DNA of 38,752 nucleotides. It comes from Bacillus thermotolerans. GTDB lineage: Bacteria; Bacillota; Bacilli; Bacillales; Domibacillaceae. Where the stretch lies: assembly GCF_000812025.2 (NCBI RefSeq), contig NZ_JWJE02000038.1:1-38752 (forward strand), in the 5' to 3' direction. The notes under the pieces were generated by a model. It ran no database searches. It was not told the DNA's origin and saw only the letters and a program-made list of their open reading frames with translations. Positions 8,762 through 16,549 of the stretch are shown one piece after another (the first letter of the stretch is position 1; each line of letters starts with the position of its first letter). The position numbers were made by a program, and so were the translations under genes.

Positions 8762-8801
8762 TATACCTGGCTTTAAAGCTAAATGAGGAGTAGTGACCAT
8801 T

Positions 8802-8972
8802 ATGGAAGAGAAGAAAGAATACGATCTTACCATTGTTTATGACTATAAGGAACACCCCGACATTATTGCCGGCCGCTGTGATAACTGTAACAATGCTCAA
8901 TTTAAAAGCTCTATGAAAGACGGCATTTTTCTCAGAGAATGCCGGAAATGTGGGATGAAGAAGATGATCTGA
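8802..8972 (+). CDS. 56-residue zinc-ribbon protein
   Basis: Short gene starting MEEKKEYDLTIVYDYKEHPD, with two CxxC pairs (C26-x2-C29 and C47-x2-C50) separated by 17 residues. That spacing suits one bound zinc in a ribbon fold. GAGGAG lies 11 nt upstream of the ATG. It is followed by a terminator at 9035, so it probably shares a transcript with the DUF3967 gene. I cannot name a family; a small DNA- or protein-binding adaptor is possible. Confidence 0.65.
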   Translation: MEEKKEYDLTIVYDYKEHPDIIAGRCDNCNNAQFKSSMKDGIFLRECRKCGMKKMI

Positions 8973-9034
8973 TCTCTTTCACAGTTAGGTAAGAACCTGG
9001 ATAAGGCTTCAAACCAGCTGAATATAATACAACG

Positions 9035-9068
9035 AAAAAGGCATTGATAACGAAATCAATGCCTTTTC
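9035..9068 (+). terminator. Terminator of the DUF3967 / zinc-ribbon unit
   Basis: AAAAGGCATTGAT and ATCAATGCCTTTT arms around a short AACGAA loop. The poly-T end lies on the plus strand. Confidence 0.85.
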
Positions 9069-9159
9069 TACGTTCAAAAACCGCCCTATATAACATAGAT
9101 GGGGAACTTTATTTTTACATTGTTAAATATAGGGGACACGCCAACATTCCAGGAAAACA

Positions 9160-9196
9160 TTCGATCATTTGAAAGTAGTTCTTTCAAATGATCGAA
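9160..9196 (-). terminator. Terminator of the original DUF2200 gene
   Basis: Perfect 16-bp arms TTCGATCATTTGAAAG / CTTTCAAATGATCGAA with a 5-nt loop, 11 bp beyond the restored DUF2200 stop codon (9207-9209). There is no long T run, so termination strength is uncertain. Confidence 0.6.
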
Positions 9197-9206
9197 ATAT
9201 TAATTA

Positions 9207-9259
9207 TCATTTCCGCAAAATCTTTTCCATCGCTTTTCCCTTTGCTAACTCATCAATTA
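9207..9259 (-). pseudogene. 3' end of the interrupted DUF2200 gene
   Basis: These 53 bases, read on the minus strand, encode the last codons of a DUF2200 protein (ending DELAKGKAMEKILRK, then TGA) in frame with the 5' part at 16749-17038. They include one copy of the AATTA target duplication (9255-9259). The missing middle is interrupted by the Tn3-family transposon and a miniature element. Excising both with one copy of each duplication gives an uninterrupted gene of 116 codons. Confidence 0.9.
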
Positions 9260-9297
9260 GGGGTAGCAACAGCGTAACTGTCATTACCCGCAATAAG
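9260..9297 (+). repeat. Left terminal inverted repeat of the Tn3-family transposon
   Basis: Begins GGGGTAGCAACAGCG and ends CCCGCAATAAG. It pairs with 16494-16531 at 31 of 38 positions. Confidence 0.9.
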
Positions 9298-9302
9298 ATG
9301 TA

Positions 9303-10010
9303 TTAAATTGGAAATTTATTAATAGCTTTATTATATTCATTTTGTGCTTCCTCAATTGCCAATCTAGAGTAAACCTCGAGTGACTTTCTGCTCTTGTGTC
9401 CTGAATAGGGTTGAATTAGCGCATCGTCCACACCTTGCTTTTTTAGCCAAGTTAACAAAAAGTGGCGTAGTTTATGGGGAGACAATGATTGGGATAGTCC
9501 AGCCTTTTCAGAATACTTAGCTAATATTTTACGGATACCCCGATCCGTGTATTTTTTATTCCAAGAAGATTCAAATAGATAAGCAGCATGTTTATTTTCC
9601 ATATTTGCGCAATGCATCGCCAATAACTCTTTAAAAGAATGTGGGAAAGGGACGACTCTGTCCTTCTTCCCCTTTCCTTGGTTAATCCGGATTTGGCATC
9701 TGTCAAAATCTATTTCAGACAGTTTAATATTTATTAATTCGCTTACCCTTACTCCAGTGTAAAGAAGGGTTCTAACAATCACCATGTCTTGAAAGTTTTT
9801 AGCTTTCCAGACAACCTCATAATAACGTCTTAACTCCTCTTCTGTTGGGACATAAGGAAGCTTTTCTGTTTTTTTTGGTATATCAACTTCTAATTCATCT
9901 CGTAGATGTTGAAAGATCTTTTTGAGATAATCATAGTCCGGTCGTTCACTTCTTAGATATTTAGTAAGCTCTTTCGCTTTCTTTTTGGCTGGAGTTCTAT
10001 TTAAACTCAT
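9303..10010 (-). CDS. tnpI: TnpI-type tyrosine recombinase of the Tn3-family transposon
   Basis: 235 residues. It has a short N-terminal core-binding domain and a catalytic domain with the tyrosine-recombinase residues: Arg in [10 protein letters not shown], Lys in the GKGKKDR beta turn, HKLRH, the His of YSGHKS, and the Tyr of LEVYSRL. It would resolve transposition cointegrates at the internal recombination site, as TnpI does in Tn4430 and Tn5401. Its ATG overlaps the tnpA stop codon (ATGA, 10007-10010), so the two are translationally coupled. tnpI ends 6 bp from the left inverted repeat. The tnpA-before-tnpI order differs from Tn4430 and Tn5401 as I recall them. Confidence 0.9.
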   Translation of the reverse strand: MSLNRTPAKKKAKELTKYLRSERPDYDYLKKIFQHLRDELEVDIPKKTEKLPYVPTEEELRRYYEVVWKAKNFQDMVIVRTLLYTGVRVSELINIKLSEIDFDRCQIRINQGKGKKDRVVPFPHSFKELLAMHCANMENKHAAYLFESSWNKKYTDRGIRKILAKYSEKAGLSQSLSPHKLRHFLLTWLKKQGVDDALIQPYSGHKSRKSLEVYSRLAIEEAQNEYNKAINKFPI

Positions 10011-12970
10011 GCGGAATCACCTTCTAATTTTATTCGTTCGGTCATATCTAATCTAAAGGTTCCATAGGGGTTAACGTGAGTATAAATCAATGGCGTTAAT
10101 GCCCGGAAGTCCTCAGTTGTCATCTTATCAAACCAGGTCTTTTCCGATAAGACATTTTGAAGCATTAATGTGTTAATGTACACTAGACAGTTTTGGATTA
10201 AATGAAGGGATAAAACTGCTATTTCTTGATCTTCCAATCGATTTGTCGCTATTTCTCCACCTTTTCCATAGAAGATAAAACTGTTTGCAGAGTTCCAGTT
10301 TTCTACAACATTTAATCCCTCATGTATTTCTCTTCTCATTTCCTCTGAATCAAGGTATTCACAAAGGAAAATGGTCTTAATGGCTTTTCCCAGCTCACTT
10401 AAAGCTTGATAAGTAGGGTGTTTCATATTATTTCTGGTAAAACGTTTCAAAATCGCTTCAGTTTCTGCAATTCCCAATCGAAGTGCTGTCGCATATTTAA
10501 CCATTTGATCGTATTGCTGCCTGATCAACTCCCAGTTAATCGGTCTAGTCAATACCGGTTGTAGATTTGGAAAGGAATCAGTCATTCCTACATCTGGTCG
10601 ATATAATTTTTGACTGTGTATCGATTTTAATCGGGGCATTAACTGAAAGCCCAATAAATGACAAAATGCAAAAGCAACTTCACTTTGGCCATGTGTATCT
10701 ACATAGTTTTTTTGTACGTCCATATCCGTACAGTGACGAAGTAATCCTTCAATCATTGACGCAACTTCGGAGGATGAACAAGATTTCAACTGAGAATATA
10801 TACAAGTTGAATTTTTTGACACATGCCAATAGATCATAACACCGCGGCCACGGTACCTTATATGCCATTCGGTCATCAAATTTTGATCCCATGCTCCAAA
10901 CTTTTTAGAATCAGATGCACATGCTGTTGTTCCTTCTCCCCATATTTCATCTGTTTTACTTTGCAAAATTGCATTTACGACTTCTGCAATTGCATTTCGT
11001 AAATTATCTTTGTGTATAAATTTTTTACGTACATATAATAAATCGTTGTAACGTACGCCGTGTTCTCCGGCTGAAACCCTTTTAAGACCTGCATTTGTCC
11101 CTAACCCATATAAAGCGAGGATCAGTCTTTTTTGAATCGTTTTTCGATCAAGAATTTCTCTGTTTCCAACGGTTTTCAGTTGATCTGTAAAATTTACTCT
11201 TAAGTCCGTTTCTTTCAATATATCTAGTAAACTCGTCATTGGCCACCGTTTCATAACTTCACCTTTAAGACGTGATAAGTTCATTGGTTCTGGTAACGGT
11301 TCATACGGTGAAACGGAGATCCATCCATTTCCTTTCGTAGTGATTCGTACGCTTGGATTTTTGGGTATCCTATTGTTTAGTTTTTCTAAAGCCCGCATCA
11401 TTTCACTTTTAATATTCTCCACAAATGTTTCAGCATCTAGAGGTTTGTTTAACGCTTTATAATTCTCTTCCCGCCTTTCTTCAAAGTCTTGTGGTAAATC
11501 TTCATCCGGATTTCGGTAACGATCAGAACCTTCTACCCATATTTCCTTACAACGGAGCCTATCTCGTAAGGATTGTAATGCACTGATTTCATAATTAATG
11601 CGATTAATTCTCTCGTCACTATTTTCATCTTTTTCAATAATTAGGCTCCTCCATACTGAGCGAATAACACCATCTATTGGGATATCCTCGGTTGTAGGAA
11701 AATAATGCATACCGGAATCCGAATAGGATTTAATTAGATCTAAAGCCTTAATGACAGGACGGTGAACTTCATTATTAGAACAAAACGTTAAAGTGTTTAA
11801 AATAGGAGGAACCATACGACGGTAATGCGTACTATAAGATGAACGTATTACCGTATGTACCTTTTCTCTGTATGCTGGTCCTGTATGTTTAAATTCTTTT
11901 ACTAAATCTTTTAACGTTTGTTCGCTTACAACAGGATATAATACCTCTTTTATAATTCCATCCGGATTGCTCAAAGCTTGTTCAGCCATATTAAATAGTA
12001 TCGAAGTTTTGCCACTTACGCGACGTAAGTCATTTAATATCTCTTTTTCTACTTTCCTTTCGGCTCTTACATTAATTCGATGGATGATTTGGATTAAAAG
12101 TTCAATCAGGTTATCTGTGATCTCCATATTTCGAAGCCAAAAGAAGGAAGAAAGCAGCGTATAACGAATTGGCTCAGGGTGTCTTCTTAATGCACTAATA
12201 TCCTCAGTTGCTGTTCGTTGGCGATACTTCCTAATAATCTTAGGTGGGATTTCTTTAAATAGATCATGAGGTAGATTAAGCTGGCGAATGGTATGTAGCT
12301 TTTGCAGTTCTTTAAAGACTGTATCTAAACCGACCCGTCCAGGATCAGATTTTAATTCATTAAAAGAAAGACTGTCTGTAGGTGAATTTTCTTCAGTGGT
12401 ATCTTCCATATCTGCTATACTTTCAATCAGTGAATCTAGCTTTGCTAATGTTGGTTTTGATAGTTTATTATACGTAGCATTGAAAAAACGTTGTTCATAA
12501 GAATTAACAGCGGAATGAATGAGACGTTCCATCCGATCAGGGGCAGGGGGCTCAATTCCAAGTTCCCGGAATCTTTTGTAGACTTGATCTTCTACAAAGT
12601 TCAGTTCATGATTATGATATAGAACAGATTTGCAGAGCCAATCAACCATTTCGTCTATATCCTGTTTTTCAACTTCTCGAAAGCCAAAATAATTACGTAT
12701 TTCTGTTCGATGATAGCTTATGGTTCTTCCAGTCCAATCATACTGTTCAAAAACATCTGGATTCAAAAATAATTGTTTTGCTAAATAGTGAATTAATGAT
12801 TTAGGTATTTCACTTTTGTGGTATGGAAATCTTGCTTCATATTGAAAGAATTTAAACAATACAGTAAACCCTAGTTTTGTATCTCCTCTTTTCGTTTGGA
12901 TCAATTTTAATTCATCAGGCATTAAGGTGAAGTGATCAATTAACTCATCCAATTCCCAATTTCTTTTCAA
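10007..12970 (-). CDS. tnpA: Tn3-family transposase
   Basis: About 987 residues, the usual size of Tn3-family TnpA. The N-terminus ([19 protein letters not shown]) matches the DUF4158 region of such transposases. The C-terminal half contains the DDE catalytic core, with [13 protein letters not shown] and [13 protein letters not shown] carrying two aspartates. The frame is open to 13060, but TTG at 12970 is the likely start because AGGAGGAG lies about 8 nt upstream. The protein would bind the 38-bp ends and catalyse replicative transposition. Expression is from a promoter between two candidate TnpI sites, so recombinase binding could repress it. No frameshift is visible. Confidence 0.92.
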   Translation of the reverse strand: MKRNWELDELIDHFTLMPDELKLIQTKRGDTKLGFTVLFKFFQYEARFPYHKSEIPKSLIHYLAKQLFLNPDVFEQYDWTGRTISYHRTEIRNYFGFREVEKQDIDEMVDWLCKSVLYHNHELNFVEDQVYKRFRELGIEPPAPDRMERLIHSAVNSYEQRFFNATYNKLSKPTLAKLDSLIESIADMEDTTEENSPTDSLSFNELKSDPGRVGLDTVFKELQKLHTIRQLNLPHDLFKEIPPKIIRKYRQRTATEDISALRRHPEPIRYTLLSSFFWLRNMEITDNLIELLIQIIHRINVRAERKVEKEILNDLRRVSGKTSILFNMAEQALSNPDGIIKEVLYPVVSEQTLKDLVKEFKHTGPAYREKVHTVIRSSYSTHYRRMVPPILNTLTFCSNNEVHRPVIKALDLIKSYSDSGMHYFPTTEDIPIDGVIRSVWRSLIIEKDENSDERINRINYEISALQSLRDRLRCKEIWVEGSDRYRNPDEDLPQDFEERREENYKALNKPLDAETFVENIKSEMMRALEKLNNRIPKNPSVRITTKGNGWISVSPYEPLPEPMNLSRLKGEVMKRWPMTSLLDILKETDLRVNFTDQLKTVGNREILDRKTIQKRLILALYGLGTNAGLKRVSAGEHGVRYNDLLYVRKKFIHKDNLRNAIAEVVNAILQSKTDEIWGEGTTACASDSKKFGAWDQNLMTEWHIRYRGRGVMIYWHVSKNSTCIYSQLKSCSSSEVASMIEGLLRHCTDMDVQKNYVDTHGQSEVAFAFCHLLGFQLMPRLKSIHSQKLYRPDVGMTDSFPNLQPVLTRPINWELIRQQYDQMVKYATALRLGIAETEAILKRFTRNNMKHPTYQALSELGKAIKTIFLCEYLDSEEMRREIHEGLNVVENWNSANSFIFYGKGGEIATNRLEDQEIAVLSLHLIQNCLVYINTLMLQNVLSEKTWFDKMTTEDFRALTPLIYTHVNPYGTFRLDMTERIKLEGDSA

Positions 12971-12990
12971 AATATCTCCTCCTATAAAAA

Positions 12991-13018
12991 AGTTCCGATA
13001 ATGGTGAGTATCGGAACT
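12991..13018. other. Candidate TnpI core recombination site 1
   Basis: Perfect 10-bp inverted repeat AGTTCCGATA / TATCGGAACT with an 8-bp spacer, lying between the tnpA promoter and its ribosome site. Inverted core motifs of this kind next to accessory copies are the layout of the TnpI internal resolution site in Tn4430 and Tn5401. Confidence 0.7.
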
Positions 13019-13031
13019 ATTATTAAAATAC

Positions 13032-13060
13032 AGTATATCTAAATTGACTATATCAAACAA
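13032..13060 (-). promoter_or_regulatory. Promoter of tnpA
   Basis: On the minus strand, -35 TTGTTT and -10 TATACT with a 17-nt spacer, placed between the two candidate TnpI sites and about 60 nt upstream of the TTG start. Confidence 0.6.
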
Positions 13061-13081
13061 TAATCTATTAAATTCCCTTGA

Positions 13082-13111
13082 AGTTCCGTTCCCAAAAAGG
13101 ATATCGGAACT
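13082..13111. other. Candidate TnpI accessory site 2
   Basis: AGTTCCGTTC and TATCGGAACT arms 10 bp apart, sharing the AGTTCCG / CGGAACT core with site 1, about 93 bp away. The outer arm is exact and the inner part degenerate, as expected for an accessory binding site. Confidence 0.6.
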
Positions 13112-13189
13112 TATAGACTATTTAAGATATTTATGTTACGCTTTAGACATTGTTAAACATTACCAAGTACTTTTACAACAAAATAAAAA

Positions 13190-13283
13190 TTACTAGGGGT
13201 GCTTTTGTGTTAAAAGCTGAGAAAAGACTAAAAGTCTTTAACTCTTTGAACCTGATCTGGTTTATACCAGCGTAGGGAAGTGT
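13190..13283 (+). promoter_or_regulatory. TPP (THI-box) riboswitch
   Basis: Conserved TPP aptamer elements appear in order: ACTAGGGGTGC, GCTGAGA, a variable hairpin (AAAGACT / AGTCTTT), ACCTGATCTGG, TACCAGCGTAGGGAAGT. These are the pyrimidine- and pyrophosphate-sensing helices of the thiamine pyrophosphate riboswitch. A terminator follows at 13325. Its 5' arm (CACTTCC, 13332-13338) can pair with GGAAGTG at the aptamer 3' end (13276-13282), giving a classic terminator/antiterminator switch that shuts expression off at high TPP. The gene it would control, HAD-Nudix at 15155, is now separated from it by an IS110-family element. Confidence 0.93.
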
Positions 13284-13324
13284 GAAGCGTTAATAAATTT
13301 ATTTATTTAAATGCTATTTGTTAA

Positions 13325-13363
13325 TAAAAACCACTTCCAATTTCCGGAAGTGGTTTTTAATTT
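13325..13363 (+). terminator. Riboswitch-controlled terminator
   Basis: AAAAACCACTTCC and GGAAGTGGTTTTT arms followed by T-rich sequence. The 5' arm is shared with the proposed antiterminator formed with the TPP aptamer's 3' strand. Confidence 0.85.
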
Positions 13364-13489
13364 TTTATTAGGAGCATTCCTGTTAGAAGGATTTTCGGGG
13401 ACTTGAACAAAAAGAGCCCTCTTGGTATGATGCGGGGTGTCAAATCTGCACGAAATGACCCCTAATTTGTAACCAAGGAGGACTCCATA

Positions 13490-14767
13490 ATGGATTTTAA
13501 ACAAAATCAAAAAATAAATCAAGTCACGGAACAAACACTCGTTGTCGGGATCGACATTGCGAAGCGCACACATTTCGCTTGCTTTGTAGATGATCGCGGC
13601 CGGGTGCTCCGAAAATCATTTTCCGTTTCGCAGTCGCGAGAAGGATTTGAGCTTTTCTATCAACTCATCCTAAATGCGCTGAAAGAACACGGAAAAACCG
13701 AAGTCCTAGTTGGGATTGAACCGACTGGCCATTATTGGCTCAATCTAGCTTATTTTCTTGAAGAACGAGGCATTCCACTTGTCATGGCGAATCCGATGCA
13801 CGTCAAACGTTCCAAGGAGTTAGATGACAATCTTCCCACGAAACATGACCGTAAAGATGCACTTGTAATCGCCAGACTCTTGAAAGACGGACGCTTTAGT
13901 TATCCACGAATTTTAAAAGATGTGGAGGCTGAACTTCGAGTCGGATCCACGTTTAAAAGCAAGTTGACAGAGGAATTAGGGGCGGTCAAAAATAGCATCA
14001 TTCGTTGGTTAGATCGCTATTTTCCTGAATTCACGCAGGTCTTTCCGTCATTCGGAAAGATGGCGTTGGCCGTACTTGAATGTACGCCATTTCCAAGTGA
14101 TCTTCACCAGAAACAGCCCGATGAGGTACTATCCCTTTATCGAGAAGTTGAGGGGCTCAAATCGCCCCAAAGACCGAAAGCTACGCGTCTGATTGAAGTC
14201 GCAGCTCACTCGATTGGAGTAACAGAAGGACGTGAGATGGCCCGTTATGAAATCGCCACACTGGTCCGTCGTTACCACCAGTTAGAACAAGAAATCGAAG
14301 ACATGACTCAGCGCTTAGTGGAGCTTGTCCAAACATCGGTCGAATACGAATGGCTCTCAACGGTTCAAGGTCTTGGAGATCCAACGATTGTCGAGCTGTT
14401 AGCTGAAATCGGAAGTTTTTCACACTATGAACATCCACGCCAACTCATCAAACTTGCGGGATTAACGTTACGTGAAAACTCCTCCGGTCAGCACAAAGGT
14501 CAAAAACGGATCTCCAAACGAGGTAGAAGGAAGCTGCGTGCTCTTCTGTTTCGAACCATGATACCGATCACTCGTCACAACAAGGCTTTTCGAACATTGC
14601 ATGAGTACTACACCACTCGTACGGTAAATCCGTTACGCAAGAAACAGTCCATCGTGGTTTTATGCGGAAAACTATTAAAAGTGTTACATGGAATTAGCAC
14701 GAAGCACCAAGCGTTTGACGCACAGCGAATGATGAAAGACACCCCTAGTCTCGCAGAGGCTATGTAA
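13490..14767 (+). CDS. IS110-family DEDD transposase
   Basis: 425 residues. A RuvC-like DEDD domain lies at the N-terminus (VVGIDIAKRTH, VGIEPTGHY, KHDRKDALVIARLL supply the acidic residues). A C-terminal Transposase_20 domain follows (GLGDPTIVELLAEIGSF, LAGLTLRENSSGQHKGQ) with the serine expected for the covalent DNA intermediate. The enzyme would be guided by a structured noncoding RNA encoded in the element. AAGGAGG lies 8 nt before the ATG but can be paired with CCTCTTGGT at 13418-13426, which would limit translation from read-through transcripts. The frame is intact, so the element may be active. Confidence 0.9.
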   Translation: MDFKQNQKINQVTEQTLVVGIDIAKRTHFACFVDDRGRVLRKSFSVSQSREGFELFYQLILNALKEHGKTEVLVGIEPTGHYWLNLAYFLEERGIPLVMANPMHVKRSKELDDNLPTKHDRKDALVIARLLKDGRFSYPRILKDVEAELRVGSTFKSKLTEELGAVKNSIIRWLDRYFPEFTQVFPSFGKMALAVLECTPFPSDLHQKQPDEVLSLYREVEGLKSPQRPKATRLIEVAAHSIGVTEGREMARYEIATLVRRYHQLEQEIEDMTQRLVELVQTSVEYEWLSTVQGLGDPTIVELLAEIGSFSHYEHPRQLIKLAGLTLRENSSGQHKGQKRISKRGRRKLRALLFRTMIPITRHNKAFRTLHEYYTTRTVNPLRKKQSIVVLCGKLLKVLHGISTKHQAFDAQRMMKDTPSLAEAM

Positions 14768-15091
14768 CGTCTACATTCCCTTGAAAGACCTAGACAACAG
14801 GATGACACGGAGAAGCTGGCATTATACCGTCCATTCGACCTCGAGTCCCTTAAGGAGCTTCGCTAGCCTCTGCCTTATGACTAGACCGAACGAAGGAATG
14901 TAGGCACACAGATGCCCAGAGACATGGGAGGGTACGTCATCATAAGTTACGCAGAGATCCATGGTGCATCGAATAAATCCACCACACTACTTACCATATT
15001 TTCCTAGTAGTGACCGCGTAGCGTACCCACTGACTGTTAAAGAATCACATATTTTAAAAATACTGTTAGGAATTGTGTTGAAAAATATTTT
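14768..15091 (+). ncRNA. Candidate bridge/seeker RNA region of the IS110-family element
   Basis: About 320 bp without a gene, between the transposase stop and the right inverted repeat. CTACATTCC (about 14770) pairs with GGAATGTAG (about 14897), enclosing about 120 nt with further short stems, and a second structured stretch follows (about 14905-15050). IS1111-type elements encode their guide RNA in this position. Exact ends and guide loops cannot be fixed by eye. Confidence 0.5.
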
Positions 15092-15154
15092 TTTGACACC
15101 CCACCAACGGGTTAAATCGTTGATAAATCAATATTTATAGAGGGAGAGAATATT

Positions 15155-16396
15155 ATGTTAGTTGATGAATTTGATGTATTTTTGTTTGATTTAGATGGAG
15201 TGATTTATATAGGACTTGAACCACTTCCAGAAGCAGTAGAATCGCTTAAACGTCTTCGGCAAGATAAGAAAATCATTCGGTTTTTAACAAATGATCCATG
15301 TACAACACGTAAAAAAACGGCAAGACGGTTAAATAGTCTTGGAATAGAAGCAAGCAGCGAAGAAGTAATTACATCAGGTTGGGCGACTGCCCAATATTTA
15401 CAGAATGAAAAAATCAGAACTGCACTTGTTTTAGGTGATGAAAATTTAAAATGGGAATGTCAACAGGTAGGTATTAATACTGACGATCAAAACGATGTTG
15501 AAGCCGTTGTTGTCGGGTGGGACAATGATGTGTCTTTTCATGACATCCAGCAAGCAGCAAAATTAATTCATAAAGGAGCAAAATTTGTTGCTACAAATGC
15601 TGATAGAACATTTCCGACTCCAGAAGGCCCTTTACCTGCTGTTGGAGCTATGGTAGAAGCGATTCGAGTATCAACAGAGAAGAGACCTGTCATTGTAGGA
15701 AAACCATACCCTTATATGTTTAAAATAGCGCTTGAAGATTTCTCCCCGTCCTCTAGAATAGTAATGGTGGGTGACAATCCATATACTGATGTTTTAGGAG
15801 CACATCAGGTAGGAATACCATCCATTTTAATATCAGACCAAAAGACAAAAAAATTTCCATCTGCTAGAGATTTTCGTAATCCGGATGTTACGATACCGAA
15901 TTTAAAAGGTTTATTTGATAGTAATACTAAAATTAAAAAATGGATTTCCCCTTCCTTTTCTTGGCCTGATCATATTAAAGCAGGAGTAGCAGGCATTATA
16001 TTTGATAAGACTCAGCGCGTTCTCCTAATGAAGCGTGCAGATAACGGCTTATGGGGTATTCCTTCGGGCCATGTTGAACCGGGAGAAACTGTAGAAGAGG
16101 CAATCATTAGAGAAATTAGTGAAGAAACGGGTTTAAAAGTTAAAGTTAATCGGTTAATCGGAGTTTATTCTGACCCTGTTTCCCAAGTATTTTCATATCC
16201 AAACGGGAAAGTAAGTCACTTTATTACAACTTGTTTCGAATGTGAAGTTGTGGGAGGAACTCTAATTAGGGAAAATGAAGAAACATTAGATGTGAATTAC
16301 TTTGATTTTAATCATTTACCGGAAAATCTCTTACGTATGCATCCAAGATGGCTTAAAGATGCATTAGAAAATAAACAAATTTCTTATATCCGTTAA
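15155..16396 (+). CDS. HAD-IIA phosphatase fused to a Nudix hydrolase
   Basis: 413 residues in two domains. Residues about 1-260 form a NagD-type HAD phosphatase with the nucleophile motif FLFDLDGVIYIG, a threonine motif (FLTND) and the late motif VGDNPYTDVLGA. Residues about 275-405 form a Nudix domain with a complete box, GHVEPGETVEEAI through REISEETGL (about 305-327). Together these could cleave a pyrophosphate bond and then a phosphomonoester. The TPP riboswitch 1.9 kb upstream, in the same orientation inside the same transposon, suggests a thiamine-related substrate such as HMP-PP, TPP or a damaged analogue; this is inference. A good ribosome site (GAGGGAGAG) precedes the ATG. Expression now depends on whatever promoter the intervening IS supplies. 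Confidence 0.88.
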   Translation: MLVDEFDVFLFDLDGVIYIGLEPLPEAVESLKRLRQDKKIIRFLTNDPCTTRKKTARRLNSLGIEASSEEVITSGWATAQYLQNEKIRTALVLGDENLKWECQQVGINTDDQNDVEAVVVGWDNDVSFHDIQQAAKLIHKGAKFVATNADRTFPTPEGPLPAVGAMVEAIRVSTEKRPVIVGKPYPYMFKIALEDFSPSSRIVMVGDNPYTDVLGAHQVGIPSILISDQKTKKFPSARDFRNPDVTIPNLKGLFDSNTKIKKWISPSFSWPDHIKAGVAGIIFDKTQRVLLMKRADNGLWGIPSGHVEPGETVEEAIIREISEETGLKVKVNRLIGVYSDPVSQVFSYPNGKVSHFITTCFECEVVGGTLIRENEETLDVNYFDFNHLPENLLRMHPRWLKDALENKQISYIR

Positions 16397-16439
16397 AAAA
16401 ACATGAAACCTTCTAAAAAAGGGGTCCTACTAAAAAAAG

Positions 16440-16488
16440 AAATGGAAAATGACTTGAGGTTAAAACTTCAAGTCATTTTCCATTTTTT
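16440..16488 (+). terminator. Terminator of the HAD-Nudix gene
   Basis: Arms AAATGGAAAATGACTTGA / TTCAAGTCATTTTCCATTT with a 9-nt loop, then a T run. It ends just before the transposon's right inverted repeat. Confidence 0.9.
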
Positions 16489-16493
16489 TACTC

Positions 16494-16531
16494 GTTATTG
16501 CGGGTGGTGACAGCTACGTTGCTACTACCCC
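16494..16531 (-). repeat. Right terminal inverted repeat of the Tn3-family transposon
   Basis: Read from the outside on the minus strand it begins GGGGTAGTAGCAACG. It is followed by the duplicated target AATTA (16532-16536). Confidence 0.9.
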
Positions 16532-16549
16532 AATTAACTTATCCAAATA
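16532..16549 (-). pseudogene. Middle fragment of the interrupted DUF2200 gene
   Basis: Eighteen bases trapped between two insertions: AATTA (target duplication of the large transposon), ACTTATCC, and AAATA (target duplication of the miniature element). On the minus strand, in the restored frame, they encode part of YLDKLI. Confidence 0.85.

Larger units (their letters stand above)
13434..15102 (+). mobile_element. IS110-family (probably IS1111-type) insertion sequence
   Basis: Bounded here by the perfect 11-bp inverted repeat GGGGTGTCAAA (13434-13444) / TTTGACACCCC (15092-15102). Subterminal repeats of this size are typical of IS1111-type members. The real outer ends may lie a few to some tens of bases beyond, because the family makes no or little target duplication. 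One DEDD transposase and about 320 bp of downstream noncoding DNA are contained. It sits inside the Tn3-family element, between the riboswitch terminator and the HAD-Nudix gene. Confidence 0.8.
9260..16531. mobile_element. Tn3-family transposon, 7,272 bp, TnpI type
   Basis: Both ends begin GGGGTAG and form 38-bp inverted repeats (9260-9297 and 16494-16531) that agree at 31 of 38 positions. Both are flanked by the 5-bp duplication AATTA (9255-9259 and 16532-16536), the hallmark of Tn3-family transposition. Inside are tnpA, tnpI, a divergent promoter/recombination region, a TPP riboswitch and a HAD-Nudix gene. An IS110-family element is nested within. The intact ends, target duplications and full-length transposase suggest a recent, possibly active insertion. 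Confidence 0.93.

Noticed and set aside
9132-9158. GGGGACACGCCAACATTCC, resembling a Tn3-family (Tn4430-like) end
   Set aside because: No matching opposite end or target duplication was found; similarity is short and possibly chance.
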